Assembly: GCF_901000735.1 (NCBI RefSeq)
Contig: NC_081549.1
Coordinates: 19,853,584 to 19,917,583, forward strand
DNA length: 64,000 nucleotides
Direction: 5' to 3'
Source: Corylus avellana
Taxonomy: Eukaryota; Streptophyta; Magnoliopsida; Fagales; Betulaceae
Both the position numbers and the translations under genes were made by a program. The notes beneath the pieces were generated by a model. That model was not told the DNA's origin, did not search any database, and worked only from the letters and a program-made list of their open reading frames with translations. Shown in pieces: positions 1 through 12,290 of this stretch. The stretch's first letter is position 1. Every line of letters begins with the position of its first letter.

Positions 1-40
1 CGATACAATCTCAACTCCCGCGCCTGCGCGGGCCTTTTCT

Positions 41-48
41 TTTATAAA
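41..48 (+). promoter_or_regulatory. TATA box of AKR-1
   Basis: The motif TTTATAAAAA lies about 100 bases before the AKR-1 start codon. The flanking GC-rich bases resemble the AKR-4 promoter around its own TATA box at 19301. The rest of the AKR-1 promoter is outside the window. Confidence 0.6.
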
Positions 49-143
49 AAGGCCGGAGAGGCCTCTTCGTCTTCCAATGATACTCTTTCTGTCTCGCTCA
101 TATCAGCCGCGTGCAGTTCACGCGCTTCGAGGGAATTTTGAAA

Positions 144-3100
144 ATGGCGGACGGAATTCGATTCTTCGAGTTGAAAACCGGAGCTAAGATCCCCTCGATG
201 GGATTCGGCACGTGGCAGGCTGACCCTGGCATCGTCGGCGAAATCGTCACCACCGCTATCAAGGTGTTCTTCTTCACCTTCTTTATTTCTCGTCGTATGA
301 TGATGATGGTGAAATTTTTTTTGTGCTGTTGCCTGTTAGAGTATTGGATAGATTGTTATATAATCTATAAGAAATGAAAGATTCGCCGGTTTTGATTAAT
401 TTAGTGCTTTCAGAAGAAGAGTAACTGGTATATTTGCTTTTGGAACATCTCGAATTCTCTGACTTTTTCCCTTTTACCAATGAATTATTAAGTTCGATTC
501 TATTATTAGGATGATTTTTTTTTAATTGTTGCTTGTCGATGTTATATGTCATTCAATAAAACATTTCAAGTGTAATGTTCTATCTATTGTTAGCTTGGGA
601 TTAGAAACTGAAAAAAAATTTGAACCCGACGGGTTCCTTTGGAATAATTTACAAGGAAGGTTATCATATTTCTCTACATTTTGATTAAATGCGCAAAATC
701 AAATGAAATCTTATCAGAATTTACCGGCGGTCAAATCCATCGATGAGACCTGAAAAAACCGTAGTAAAAGTTTTAACAGCAGCTGATCAGTGATGGTCAT
801 GGCCGCCTTAGTAGGTTGGTACTCGCACAAATACTAATCGTCGGAAAACCCTAAAATTCTAACGGCAATCAGGCGTTGACCGCCACAAATGCATCTGTTG
901 CAGGCTTGCAGCCGCTATAAAATATCATTTCACTGCGTTCAGGTGCTCTCTAGACTACCATATGTACAGTGGTCTTATCCAATAATTCCATTCCACTCTT
1001 CCTTTTTTTACTCCTCTCTCTAGTGGGCCATAAATAGGCAGGTGCTAAGGTATTTTTTAAGCAATAGGAGCACAAAATTTTTGTGTGTTACGGAGAAGAA
1101 AAGACCTCAACTTTATATAGAAAAATCTAATAGAGCCTTCCTATTACAGACTCTTGATCTGATTAGGATTATTGGCCTACATAAATATACCACATCAAGT
1201 AGGGCTTGTAGTCCTATATGATAAAGGTATACAAACCCAATGGACTTGATGATCACTCATTAATATTGGGATTTCCTGTATAATAATCATTATTAGTCGC
1301 ATGTCCAACCCATTTTAACAAACTAAAACCTACGATCAATTGAAACCCAATTAAGGACATATTCTAACATTGTGGTGTTGCGTGAACATAATCTTGAGTT
1401 GTAAGATAAAGAGTACTGCTACTTTTACGCTGATATTATCGTGGCTGATGTGGTGTGTTTAAAGTAGATTTTGATGTAGGAAAAAAAGGAATTTGGTAAA
1501 GAGAACAAAAGAAGGGAAAATAATAAGGAATTGAGTCACACAACCAAGAGGAAGGGGAATTTGAAAACACCTAATACGTTATTTCTTTTCCTGCATCAGT
1601 TTTTTTTTTTTTTTTTTTTAAGTGATTGATATGAGAAGCTACTTAAAACACGCTATGTCAGCCGATGTGACATGAGTGTGAAGAGTAGCGTTATTCTAAG
1701 ATAAATAAATAAAACAGTATTCTTTTGATGATTGACAGTATATGCATTGGGATAGTTTTCTTATAATGGGTAACAAAAATGTTGGTTATCATTAGAAGAA
1801 CATTAAGTGATTACTAAGATTTAGGAAATCGGAAATGACAAGGTTGAATTAGGTGGTTAGTTTCTTTTCTCAATAAAGCATTATGATATCTTTTCTTTAC
1901 TTTGTTAGAGCACTTCATAACATGAATTTCTCCTTTTCTCTATCATCTTGTCTACAAGAATAAAAAGATATACTTTTGTAGCTTTCCTGCTGATGATGTA
2001 TAATTAACCAGTTAGCTTACTGTTCTTTATGTGTCAATGGCAGGTCGGATATCGGCATATTGACAGTGCTAAACTTTATGGCCATGAAAAGGAGGTAATT
2101 TTGCATAGTACCAAACATTTTATATCATCTTAGTTCTTCTTCTTTTTTTTTTTTTTGGTTTGTTTAGTCATCCAACTCTTGTCAATTCTAACTTGGTCCT
2201 TTTTAACTATGGCAATGGTTAAGGTTTCATCATAATGGAAAACTTATACGTATAAAAGCAAAACCAGTTATCCCAAGTTGCAGGTTTCTATAAATTGCAT
2301 TTTCATCATTCATGTTACTGTATAGTATGTGAAGGCTGAAACTTACTGCTTGATTTGCTAAGCCACTGCCAAAGACTAGCAATTCCTTGGTATGGCTTAA
2401 AATTTTTATTAGGAATCTCTTTCACCTTCTTGGCATAGCTCACTCCTTAAAGTTTCCAATTCATTTGTCAGGGAGAATACACCCTTTTCTTGTTATGCTA
2501 TTCAATACTTTTAGGGAGCTCATGGATAGTATATACAGATATAGAGTGCTTGTACACGTTTGGCATCCAAGTGACTGTGAAAGTGTAAATTTGGGTAGCT
2601 GATATAGCACCAAAAACTGTGATGTATATCTATTCTCATTGTTAGGTTTTAGATATTGGCTCAATTTGGTGATCAAAACTAGGGTTGTGAACTTTTTTAT
2701 CGCCCAAGTGGTTTGGTGTAAAAAGTTAGGCTTTAGAAATGAAATTTTTGTATTACCGCCAGCAAGACAGTCACCAACCGTCTTGACATGATTTATGATG
2801 AAAGACTTCTAGAGCCTGCTCTAGAGCTCCATCACCAGGGTTGCCAGTAAGACGTCCTAACGTCACTCGTGGAAGGTGACTTCTAGAGTCTATCCGAGAG
2901 CTTTGTCACCAAGATCGTCAATATCACGTCTTGATGCTGAATGAAATAGGGGACTTCAGAGAGGTCCGTCACCTGTACCGACTGCAAACCGTTGTGACGC
3001 TGCCTGTGGAGGATGACTTCTAGAGAGCTCCCTTAGCAAGATTGTTCTGATGTTGTTGAGTTGTCATTGAAGTTAGTGATGAAACCCTAGTGACCATCCT

Positions 3101-5839
3101 CATGTCGCACGAAATTATGCAGTAAAAATGAAACATTTTTACACATTGCAGCTAGGAATTTCCCCATCCTATAAATAGAATAGGATGTTCTATGTGGAGG
3201 GTGCGAAGCCTAAGCCCTAAAACCTTTTGAGTGATTGCCCAGCTTCACCTTTGTGAGCCAAGAGAGCCATTGCTGAGAGCCTTTAATGATTTCCCTCTCT
3301 TGGAGTTTTGTTGTTCAAACTACACACCTTCATTAAACCTTCGGCCGCTTGAAGTCTACCGATAGGTTGGTAAGGAAGTCATGTAAAGGAGATTGGCCAG
3401 TGAGGAGTTCGAGCATGTTAGAGAGGCAGGGAGGCAAGTGAGGAGTTTGTCTGTGTACAAAGTCTTAATATTTTACATAGGGTTTTTATATGTCCATACT
3501 TTGAATCTTTTTTAGTGATTGGCTTACTGGGTTTGGTTGCACGGGAGTAGTTTGACCTTTGAGGTGCTCAAAGGATTTGCACTTTGTGACCAAAATCATT
3601 GTGTTGATTGTTCGGTGTTTGTACTTTGTGGTTTATTTTTAATTTATTTATTGCAGTAGTTTATTTTATATTGTGCTGCATTGTTGTGCTTGTGTGTTGT
3701 GGGGTCGGATTCCGGTTCCTTCACTCATTGTCGTTAGTTTACTGACAAGATGGACAACAAGAGACAACATGATCCCAGGAAATACGCACCATATAAGCTA
3801 GCTGAGTTGATGAAAGGTAATGTGGTAGTTATTATAAAAATTGGCTTAAAATATCAGAGCACGTATTACTGTACAAGACTTCATCTCTTTGGCATGATTG
3901 TTCCAGAAAAGTTAATTTTTATCCTCTCTTTTATTTTCTTCTAATTTATATGCTTCCATTGAATAGTAATGTTCATCTATTGTGGTTTACCTTTCTTTGC
4001 TTGTGCACAAGATATCGTGAGGTGTGTTTTTAAGATACTTTGTTTTTAAGATACTTTCTCAATCCATTAAACGTTACATCTTTGCATTTTATAGGAAGCT
4101 GTAGATTATATATCATACTATGCTAAAAGGGAATCACATACTGTAGGCATTAGTTGTGTAAATGTTTTATATTATGCCATGCTGTGACCTAATTTCTGGG
4201 TTGTGTAGATTGGGTCCGCTTTGAAGAAACTGTTTACTGATGGTGTAGTGAAGCGTGAGGACTTATGGATCACCTCCAAACTCTGGTTTAATACTTATAT
4301 TTGACTTGAAGTTGTACTGAACATTCTCTAATGTAAATGCAGATATAGGTACCTAGCATGGTTTCATAACTGTGTTTTACTGTCCAACTGCAACCATATT
4401 TACTTGCAGGTGTACTGATTACGAGCCAGAAGATGTAGCAAAGGCATTAGACAAAACTTTGCAGGACTTGCAACTTGACTATTTGGATCTGTATCTAGTA
4501 TGTATTCACAAAAGTTTTTAGCTTTCCATGGATTACAATGATTTCTATGACTCTGTCACTAGTTCCTTCATATACATTAGCTGCCGGGAGCCAAACTGGG
4601 ATAAAGTTATTTTATGACATGTTTCAAGCCATGACATAGATCAAGATAAATTGGAAGACAACAACTTTGGGAATCTCACCAGCATTTTTTTTTTTGGATT
4701 TATTAAACATCATTCGGTTACCAAGTATGCTAATTTCTTTTGTAGATCCACTGGCCCGTTAGCATGAAGAAGGGATCAGTTGGGTTTAAGCCTGAAAATT
4801 TTACCCAACCTGACATACCAAGTACATGGAAAGCAATGGAGGCATTCTATGATTCTGGAAAGGCTCGAGCTATTGGAGTAAGCAATTTCTCTTCAAAGAA
4901 GCTTGGGGATCTGTTGGAGATAGCACGTGTGCCTCCTGCTGTTAACCAAGTGGAGTGCCACCCTTCTTGGCAGCAGACGAAACTACACGCATTTTGTAAA
5001 TCTAAAGGGGTCCACCTATCTGTAAGTACGCATATAAAGTGGTTTTATAATTTCCATTTGCTGAATAGGAAAAGAGAGAGAATGTTTGGAAGTAAATCAT
5101 GCAGAATAGAATAATGGGGAGAGCTTCATAAACGAAATTGATGTTTCCCTTTATCTGTGATTTCTGAGCAACCCTATTTTTTGGTTAATATAATTTTTCT
5201 TATTTCAGGGGCATTCACCATTTGGTTCTCCGGGTACATGGGAAATCAAGTGCGAGGTCCTTAAGAATCCAATTATCAATATGGTTGCAGAGCAATTGGG
5301 GAAGACTCCTGCACAAGTGGCTCTTCGTTGGGGGCTGCAAATGGGTCACAGTGTCCTGCCTAAGAGTACAAATGAGGCAAGAATCAAGGAAAATTTTCAT
5401 ATTTTTGACTGGTCTATACCTGAAGATTTGTTTGCCAAGTTCTCTGAAATTGAGCAGGCAAGTAGCTTAGCCCTATTTCTTTTATTTGTGCATTGCTGGG
5501 TACATTGTATTCTTTTGAATCTTGTTTCAAGAACGGCCACAACATCCTGCCATTGGTCTTGCAATCTTCTTGTTAAATAAAATATGATGGTTTAAGATGG
5601 ATTTTTGGGTCATTGACTGCCATTCAAATTATAATCACTTGTTGCTAATTCAATTTGTTTAAGAATATGAGGTACTCAATAGTTTCCAACGATTAAAGAG
5701 GGCTTCACTACAATTTAAATGATTGGAGTTTTTGTATTTGTTCATGCAGGAGAGGCTAATTAAGGGTACTGGATATTTTGTTCATGAGACCCTTGGTGCC
5801 TACAAAACCTTAGAAGAACTCTGGGATGACGATCTATGA
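144..5839 (+). CDS. AKR-1: AKR4C-type NADPH-dependent aldo-keto reductase
   Basis: Seven coding exons: 144-263, 2044-2094, 4209-4285, 4410-4497, 4746-5021, 5209-5457, 5750-5839. They join in frame to 316 aa, about the length of Arabidopsis AKR4C9 (315 aa from memory). The family reduces reactive aldehydes, ketones and some steroids or sugars with NADPH, usually in cytosol or plastid. The AKR catalytic tetrad is present: Asp47 and Tyr52 (HIDSAKLY), Lys81 (ITSKLW), His114 (IHWPV). The NADPH-phosphate motif [13 protein letters not shown] is in exon 6. Oddities: exon 6 opens GHSPFG where relatives have a YSPLG motif, so the nicotinamide-stacking Tyr is His206. HIDSA replaces the usual HIDCA. The donor of the last intron is GC (5458). 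Intron 2 is about 2.1 kb and holds a MITE and an LTR-like insertion. The start codon is preceded by GAAAATGG and matches exon 1 of the other copies. Confidence 0.93.
1411..1696. mobile_element. MITE, Mutator-like, in AKR-1 intron 2
   Basis: A 286-bp element flanked by the 9-bp direct repeat TAAGATAAA (1402-1410 and 1697-1705). Its ends are imperfect inverted repeats (GAGTACTGCTAC against GAATAACGCTAC on the other strand). The paralogous intron of AKR-2 has a single uninterrupted TAAGATAAATAAATAAAAC near 7280, which is an empty site. A 9-bp duplication suggests Mutator-type transposition. It carries no coding sequence but has a T20 run. Confidence 0.75.
2625..3735. mobile_element. Probable solo LTR in AKR-1 intron 2
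   Basis: About 1.1 kb is present here and absent from the matching introns of AKR-2 and AKR-3, whose sequence resumes at GACAACAAGAGACAA (3752). It has three imperfect internal repeats around GACTTCTAGAG (near 2806, 2879 and 3014). It also has a TATA-like CTATAAATAGAATAGG near 3170 and an R/U5-like tail ending near TTCCGGTTCCTTCA. I could not fix exact termini or a target-site duplication, so solo LTR is an inference. Confidence 0.45.
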
Positions 5840-6505
5840 GCCGACATCGAATTTATGAAACATTGTGGTTTCTCTTGTCCTGTTTAATCACAAATTACTT
5901 TAAAAATGAATGAATTATATCATTTCTCTTTAAAGAAAAAAAAAAAGAATGAATTATATCATTTCTTAGTTTTTTTTTTTTTTTTCATCTCAATACAAAA
6001 TCGAGATAACTTACCCAATATCGAATATGGCTTAAGATTAACTTTGCCAATTTGCAATCCATGTCAATAGTTTGAGTTGTTGATTAAACAGTACCGTGGA
6101 AAAATTATGACTAATTATACTCCAAAACGAACTACGTCAGCAAACACAACATTCGTTTAGTTTAAGATTTGGCTACGACAAACCCATTTCCGACTTTGTT
6201 GATCTTGGTTTATTGGTGGCCGCCCTTTTATAAGTTGATTATTATCAGGATTAGTGAAGCACGTGCGAGGACGAATTTGGAATATCTCTTTCAATTCGTT
6301 ATCTATATTTTTCTAAAAAAATATTTTGTGAGAGAATTGGTCTGGGGAGGTGGGCGGGCAGATACGTATGCGTCTCTGTCAGCGTTGAAGGTGAACCGGA
6401 CCAGTAACCCCGACTTGGTCAAATTTTCAGACGGTTATGTTCCTCGTTTGTCTACATTTTGTTTTATATATTCTTTTATCATTAATCATTTTCTCGTTCA
6501 AATGC

Positions 6506-6513
6506 TATAAAAA
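6506..6513 (+). promoter_or_regulatory. TATA box of AKR-2
   Basis: TATAAAAA lies 78 bases before the AKR-2 start codon, a normal spacing for a TATA box and a short leader. Confidence 0.6.
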
Positions 6514-6590
6514 CGATCGTTATTGTTTGGATTTGGTTGGCAGCTCATCACTGAAAAACAGCGTGCAAGCTCAGAGTGTTTTGTTGATAA

Positions 6591-9500
6591 ATGGCGAAGG
6601 CAATTCGCTTTTTCAAGTTGAACACCGGAGCCAAGATGCCTTCGGTTGGGCTGGGGACGTGGCAGTCGGACCCTGGTGTCGTTGGCAACGCCGTCTCCCG
6701 CGCCATCAAGGTATGGCATCTGCTAGACTTTCTTCACATTTTTTTTTAATTTAATTTAATTATTATTATTATTTTTTTAATTCTGTAACTTTTAAAATCG
6801 TTACTGAACATGAGATACGAATAGTATTACTCTATTCTACAAATATTTTACTATGCGGCAATGTCCAGTAGGTATTTGATATATATATATATATTAATGT
6901 AAAGGGCTGCTAAATCTGACACCGTAATGGAATATTTGTGAGATATTAATGTGGTATATAGTATTTCTTAAAATTTATATAGAAAAATGTAATAGAGCCT
7001 TCCTATTACAAGCTCCTGATCTGATTAGGATTATTGGCCTACACAAACATACCACATCAAATAGGACTTGTAGTCCTATACGACAAAGGTGTACAAAACC
7101 CATCTTCAGAGGGGGAAGGGATACAAAACTGAATGGACTTGATTATCACTCTCACTCTTTCATGTACAATAATCATTAAAAGTCACAAGTCCAACCCATT
7201 TAAACAAACTAAAACCTACAATCAATTGAAACCCAATTAAGGACATATTCTAGCATTGTTGTGTTGTAATGTTGAGTTTGTAAGATAAATAAATAAAACT
7301 GGATTCTATTGATGATTGGTAGTATATGCATTGGGATAGTTTTCTTATAATGCGTAACAAAATGTTTTTTTTGATAAGTAAAAGATGATCCGAATGCGTA
7401 ACAAAATGTTGGTGATCATTAGAAGAATATTACCTGATTAACTAAGACTTATGAAATCGGAAATGACAAGGTTGATTTAGGTGGTTAGTTTCTTTTCTTA
7501 ATAAAGCATTACTATATCTTTTCTTTACTTTGTTGAAGCAGTTTATAACACGAACCTCCTTTTCTCTATCATATTTCTACAAGAAGAAAAATATATACTT
7601 TTGTAGCTTTCCTGTTAATTATGGCAGCAGATAGCTTACTGTTCTTTATGTGTCAATCCCAGGTTGGATATCGGCATATTGACTGTGCTAAACTTTATGA
7701 CAATGAAAAGGAGGTAATTTTGCATAGTACCAAACATTTTATTGGGTCGTTTGACAAAACATTATAGAAGGTATTTTTTGCTTTTTGGTTGTGATATAAT
7801 ATAAAGATAAAAGTAGTTTTAAGCATTTTGTGTTTTGAGTTGTTTGTTAATGCTTTTGTTTTTTTTGTTAAAAAACAAAAGACTACCCTAAAAAGCGTTA
7901 CCAAACAAGCCCATATATTATCTTTATTTTTATTATTATTATTTTTTGGTTTGCTGTGGTGTATATAGATCATCTTAGTTGCCATTTTGTTAAGTCATCC
8001 AACTCTTGAGTTCTACCTTACTTGGTCCTTTTTAATTGTGGCAATAGGTTAAGGTTTCAGTATAATAATATAATTGTGGCAATAGTTATTCTACCTTACC
8101 AGTTATCACAAGTTTCTGGTTACTATAAATTGCATTTTGACCTTTCATGTTACTGTATGGCATGTGAAGCTTACCGCTTGATTTGCTAAGCCATTGCCAA
8201 AGACTAGCAATTCCTTAGTATGACTTAGAATTGTTATTAGGCATCTCTTTCACCTTTTTGGCATAGCTCACTCCAAAAAAAGTTCTCAATTCATTTGTCA
8301 TATTGAATATGTCACAGTTTTCGGTATAAAAACAGGCTTAAAATATGATCAGAAAACGTATTACTGTACAAGACTCCTGCCTCTTAAGCATGGTTTTTGC
8401 AGAAAAAAATATTTTTATCCTCTCTTTTATTTTCTTCTAATTTACATGCTTCCGGTGAATATTAATGTTCATATACCGTGAGGTCTTATTAAGATACTTT
8501 CTCAATCAGTTAAACATTCCATTTTTTGCATTTTATAGGAAGCTTTAGATTTTATATCATGCTATGCTAAAGGGGAATCGCACTACTGTAGGCATTAGTT
8601 GTGTCAATGTTTTATATTATGCCATGTTGTGACCTAATTTTTGGGTTGTTTAGATTGGATCCACTTTGAAGAAGCTGTTTAGTGATGGTGTAGTGAAGCG
8701 TGAAGACTTATGGATCACCTCCAAACTCTGGTTTAATGCTTATATTTGACTTGAAATTGTACTAAACATTCTCTAATGTAAATGCAGATATAGTTACCTA
8801 GAATGGTTTCATGACTGTTTTTTACTGTCCAACTGGAACCATATTTACTTGTAGGTGTGCTGATTACGAGCCAGAAGATGTACCAAAGGCATTAGACAAA
8901 ACATTGCAGGACTTGCAACTTGACTATTTGGATCTGTATCTAGTATGTATATCACAATTAAGCTCTTGGCTTTGCTAGCTGGGATGAAGTTATATCATGA
9001 CATGCTTCATGCCAATGATGCCATGACATAGATCAAGATAAATTCAAAGACAGCAACTTTGGGAGTTTCACCAGAATTTTTCTTTTGTTTTGATTTGTTA
9101 AACATCACTTGGTTACCAACTTACCAAGTATGCTGATTTCTTTTGTAGATCCACTGGCCAGTTAGCATGAAGAAGGGATCAGTTGGCGTTAAGCCTGAAA
9201 ATCTTACCCAACCTGACATACCAAGCACATGGAAAGCAATGGAGGCACTCTATGATTCTGGAAAGGCTCGAGCTATTGGAGTAAGCAATTTCTCTTCAAA
9301 GAAGCTTGGGGATCTGCTGGAGGTAGCACGTGTGCCTCCTGCTGTTAACCAAGTGGAGTGCCACCCTTCCTGGCAGCAGCCGAAATTACATGCATTTTGT
9401 AAATCTAAAGGGGTCCACTTATCTGTAAGTGTGCATATAAAGTGGTTTATAATTTCCTTTTGCTGAATAGGAAAAGAAAGAGAATTTTTGGAAATAAATC

Positions 9501-10203
9501 CTACAGAATAGAATAATGGGATGAGCTTCAGAAACGAAATGGATGTTTCTATTTATCTGTGATTTCTGAGCAACCCTCTTTTTTGGTTAATATAATTTTT
9601 CTTATTTCAGGGGCATTCACCATTTGGTTCCCCGGGTACATGGGAGATTAAGTGCGAGGTCCTTAAGAATCCAATTGTCAATATGGTTGCAGAGCAATTG
9701 GGGAAGACTCCTGCACAAGTGGCTCTTCGTTGGGGGCTGCAAATGGGTCACAGTGCACTGCCTAAGAGCTCAAATGAGGCAAGAATCAAGGAAAATTTTG
9801 ATGTTTTTGACTGGTCTATTCCTGAAGATTTGTTTGCCAAGTTCTCTGAAATTGAGCAGGCAAGTAGCTTAGCCCTTTTTCTTTTATTTATGCACTGCTC
9901 GGAACATTGTATTCTTTGAATCTTGTTTCAAGAACGGCCACAACATCCTGCCATTGATATTGCAATCTTCTTGTTAAATATGCTATTTTTAAAATATGAC
10001 GTTTTAAAATGGATTTCTGGGTCATTGACTACCATTCAATAGTTTCCTACGACTAAAGAGGGCTTCACTACAATTTAAATGATTGGAGTTAGTTTTGGTA
10101 TTTGTACATGCAGGAGAGGCTAATTAAGGGTACTGGACTTTTTCTTCATGAGACCTTTGGTGCCTACAAAACCATTGAAGAACTCTGGGATGGAGAGCTG
10201 TGA
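6591..10203 (+). CDS. AKR-2: AKR4C-type aldo-keto reductase
   Basis: Exons 6591-6710, 7663-7713, 8654-8730, 8855-8942, 9149-9424, 9611-9859 and 10114-10203 encode 316 aa. Exon phases equal those of AKR-1. It is the closest relative of AKR-1, with similar introns as well, so the two arose by tandem duplication. The catalytic tetrad is complete (Asp47, Tyr52, Lys81, His114). Like AKR-1 it has His206 in place of the nicotinamide-stacking Tyr (GHSPFG). The cofactor motif reads [13 protein letters not shown]. The last intron uses a GC donor (9860). The substrate cannot be told from sequence, and the His substitution leaves activity uncertain. The reading frame is intact throughout, which argues against a pseudogene. 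Confidence 0.93.
7365..7392 (-). mobile_element. Micro retro-insertion (LINE 3' end) in AKR-2 intron 1
   Basis: Twenty-eight bases (T8, then GATAAGTAAAAGATGATCCG) lie between two perfect copies of the 16-bp repeat AATGCGTAACAAAATG (7349-7364 and 7393-7408). AKR-1 has only one related copy at the matching place. A poly-T start with a target-site duplication of this length fits an extremely 5'-truncated LINE inserted on the minus strand. Confidence 0.75.
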
Positions 10204-10920
10204 GCAGACATCGGATTTATGAAACATTGTGGTTTCTCTTGTCCTGTTTGATCACAAATTACTTTATATTCAATGCTTCTCACCTTGTAGTGACGGTAGT
10301 CATGGATTGAGTTGTTTCTGCCTTTGAAATTTATAGTAAATAAATGATATGTGCCTGGCCATACTGCAGAAGAGTGCACTAACAAGTTGTACCTTTGTTG
10401 TGAAAGTTTGGGGGTAATCACACTATATCTCCCATGGAAATAGGTTTTCATGGAAAGTGTTTATTATTATAGACAATCTTTTCAAAGATTGTATGTGTTG
10501 GGAAAGGGCACCACAACATCTATAAAAAAGATGTTGTAGTCCATAGTTTGATCCCCTTTTGGATTTGGCTCAAGTGCTGTAAACAAAACTTGATGTGAAC
10601 TCACTAGTAACAAAGAGTAATGTTAAAATGAAGACTTTTGTTCATTTCTTGTCCCATAACTCGAGTCTGTTAAATTTGTAATACCATATAGTATGGTTCC
10701 TTAAACACCCTTGTCGCTACTCTTAAAATGTGAATTTAAATCAGAATATTTGTCTTAAAATGTTTTACATTATGGTGTTTTGTTTAAATTTAACCTTATG
10801 TATCATATTTGAATGAATTAGATTAGTTGAAAATTTACAAAATAATATATATATATATATATATATAACACTCATCATTCAAGTGATGTTTAGAACATCA
10901 CTTAAGTAAATCAAAAAGTT
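10204..10920. other. AKR-2 to LINE spacer
   Basis: This is the AKR-2 3' flank, with no gene seen. It contains an (AT)n run at about 10845-10867. Confidence 0.6.
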
Positions 10921-12290
10921 TTTTTTTTGGGTAGAAAATCATCTCATTTCATTAAAACAGAGTTTGAGAAACTCTAAACATCAAGAGCAATATGCTCTAA
11001 AGAAACAATGGAAACAATACATTGAGGGCATTCCTCCATCCATACCCTATCTAGAGACATTGTAAATGCATTCTTTGCTAAGTGATGGGCCGCCGAATTA
11101 GCTTCTCTCTTAACATGACTAACCATCCAGCTCCGCCTCGTGTACAAAATGCCTCTCGCGTCCTTGATAATTTTCCCATAGGGACTCCAATTTGGGCTCA
11201 TATTCCGCAAGGATTGGACCACTTGGAGTGAGTCCCCTTCCATGATGACATCCGGCAACCCCAAATCCCGACTTAGTTCCGCTGCAACCAAGGCTCCCAT
11301 AGCCTCCGCATGCACTGGTTCTGGAAGCCCCGTTGTTCTCTTCCCTTGGGCTGCAATCACGAAGCCACTGTGGTCTCTCACAACAATCCCAATGCCCATT
11401 TGTTTTTTCCTTGAGTCTAAGCCACGTCCCAATTAAATTTATACCTCCCAAAGGGGGGGAGGGTGCCATCTCAACAATGGGTTTACTGCCATTTGAGGCG
11501 CTACAATTGCCGAGTTCCCTCCTAGCTCCACCGAAAACTGTTGGAGCAACTCCCGTGCCTCTATTACAATCCGGTTTGGGTGCTGGAAATCACCTCCATG
11601 AACTACATCATTTCTCTTTGCCCAAATCTTTTTAGTTGTTAGGGCAAATATGTTCAACTTCTCTGTGCTGCATCTTGTGATCATAGCGTCCACAACCTCC
11701 AGAAAAGACGTATAAGAGCCAACACTCTTTGGATGCTTCTGGCACAGGCCCCCCACACGTCCACCGAAGATGGACACTCCCATAAGATATACATCACAGT
11801 CTCTTTCTCTCTGGTGCAAAAAATACATAAATCTTCTTTGACGACACCCTTCTTGAGAAGGTTGTCTTTGGTGGGAAGTATGTTTGAACATTCCCCTCCA
11901 CATAAAAACCTTTGAAGCATTTGGCACCTAAAGGTTCCAAACTATCTTCCAAAGGTGATTGTACCCCGACCGGCTAGAGCCTTCCCCCATTCTTGCTACT
12001 TGCCTATCCTTCTCAAGATGGTATGTACTTCGAACCGTGAACTTACCCATGGTAGTAGGTCTCCAAATCAATGTGTCAGCTCTTCGATATCTACTCATCG
12101 GTAAGCTGCAAATCAGTGCGGCTTCATCGTTCGTGAATATTTCCTGAATCGATTTTGTATTCCAGCCCCCCATATGCCGATCAATGAGTGACTCCACCTT
12201 TGCATCCCTTGGTAATCTAGAGGTTAGAGCACAACGACTGGACCGCATAGGACGTTGGGCAAGGGAACCATTTATCCTCCCATATCCAGA
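10921..12290 (-). mobile_element. 5'-truncated LINE fragment (zf-RVT plus RNase H)
   Basis: On the minus strand, read in element order: an ORF2-like region just before the zinc-binding domain at 12248-11928, then a zf-RVT domain in another frame (11920-11681). In that domain ILPTKDNLLKKGVVKEDLC, IFCTRE and ILWECP match the usual spacing. It ends with an RNase H-like domain (11432-10974) with AEAMGA, EGDSLQVV and HVKREANSAAHHLAKNA. The frames are separated by stops and shifts, notably near 11440-11470, so it is inactive. The plus-strand T run at 10921 marks its 3' tail. The reverse transcriptase core is absent. I found no clear target-site duplication. Confidence 0.85.
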
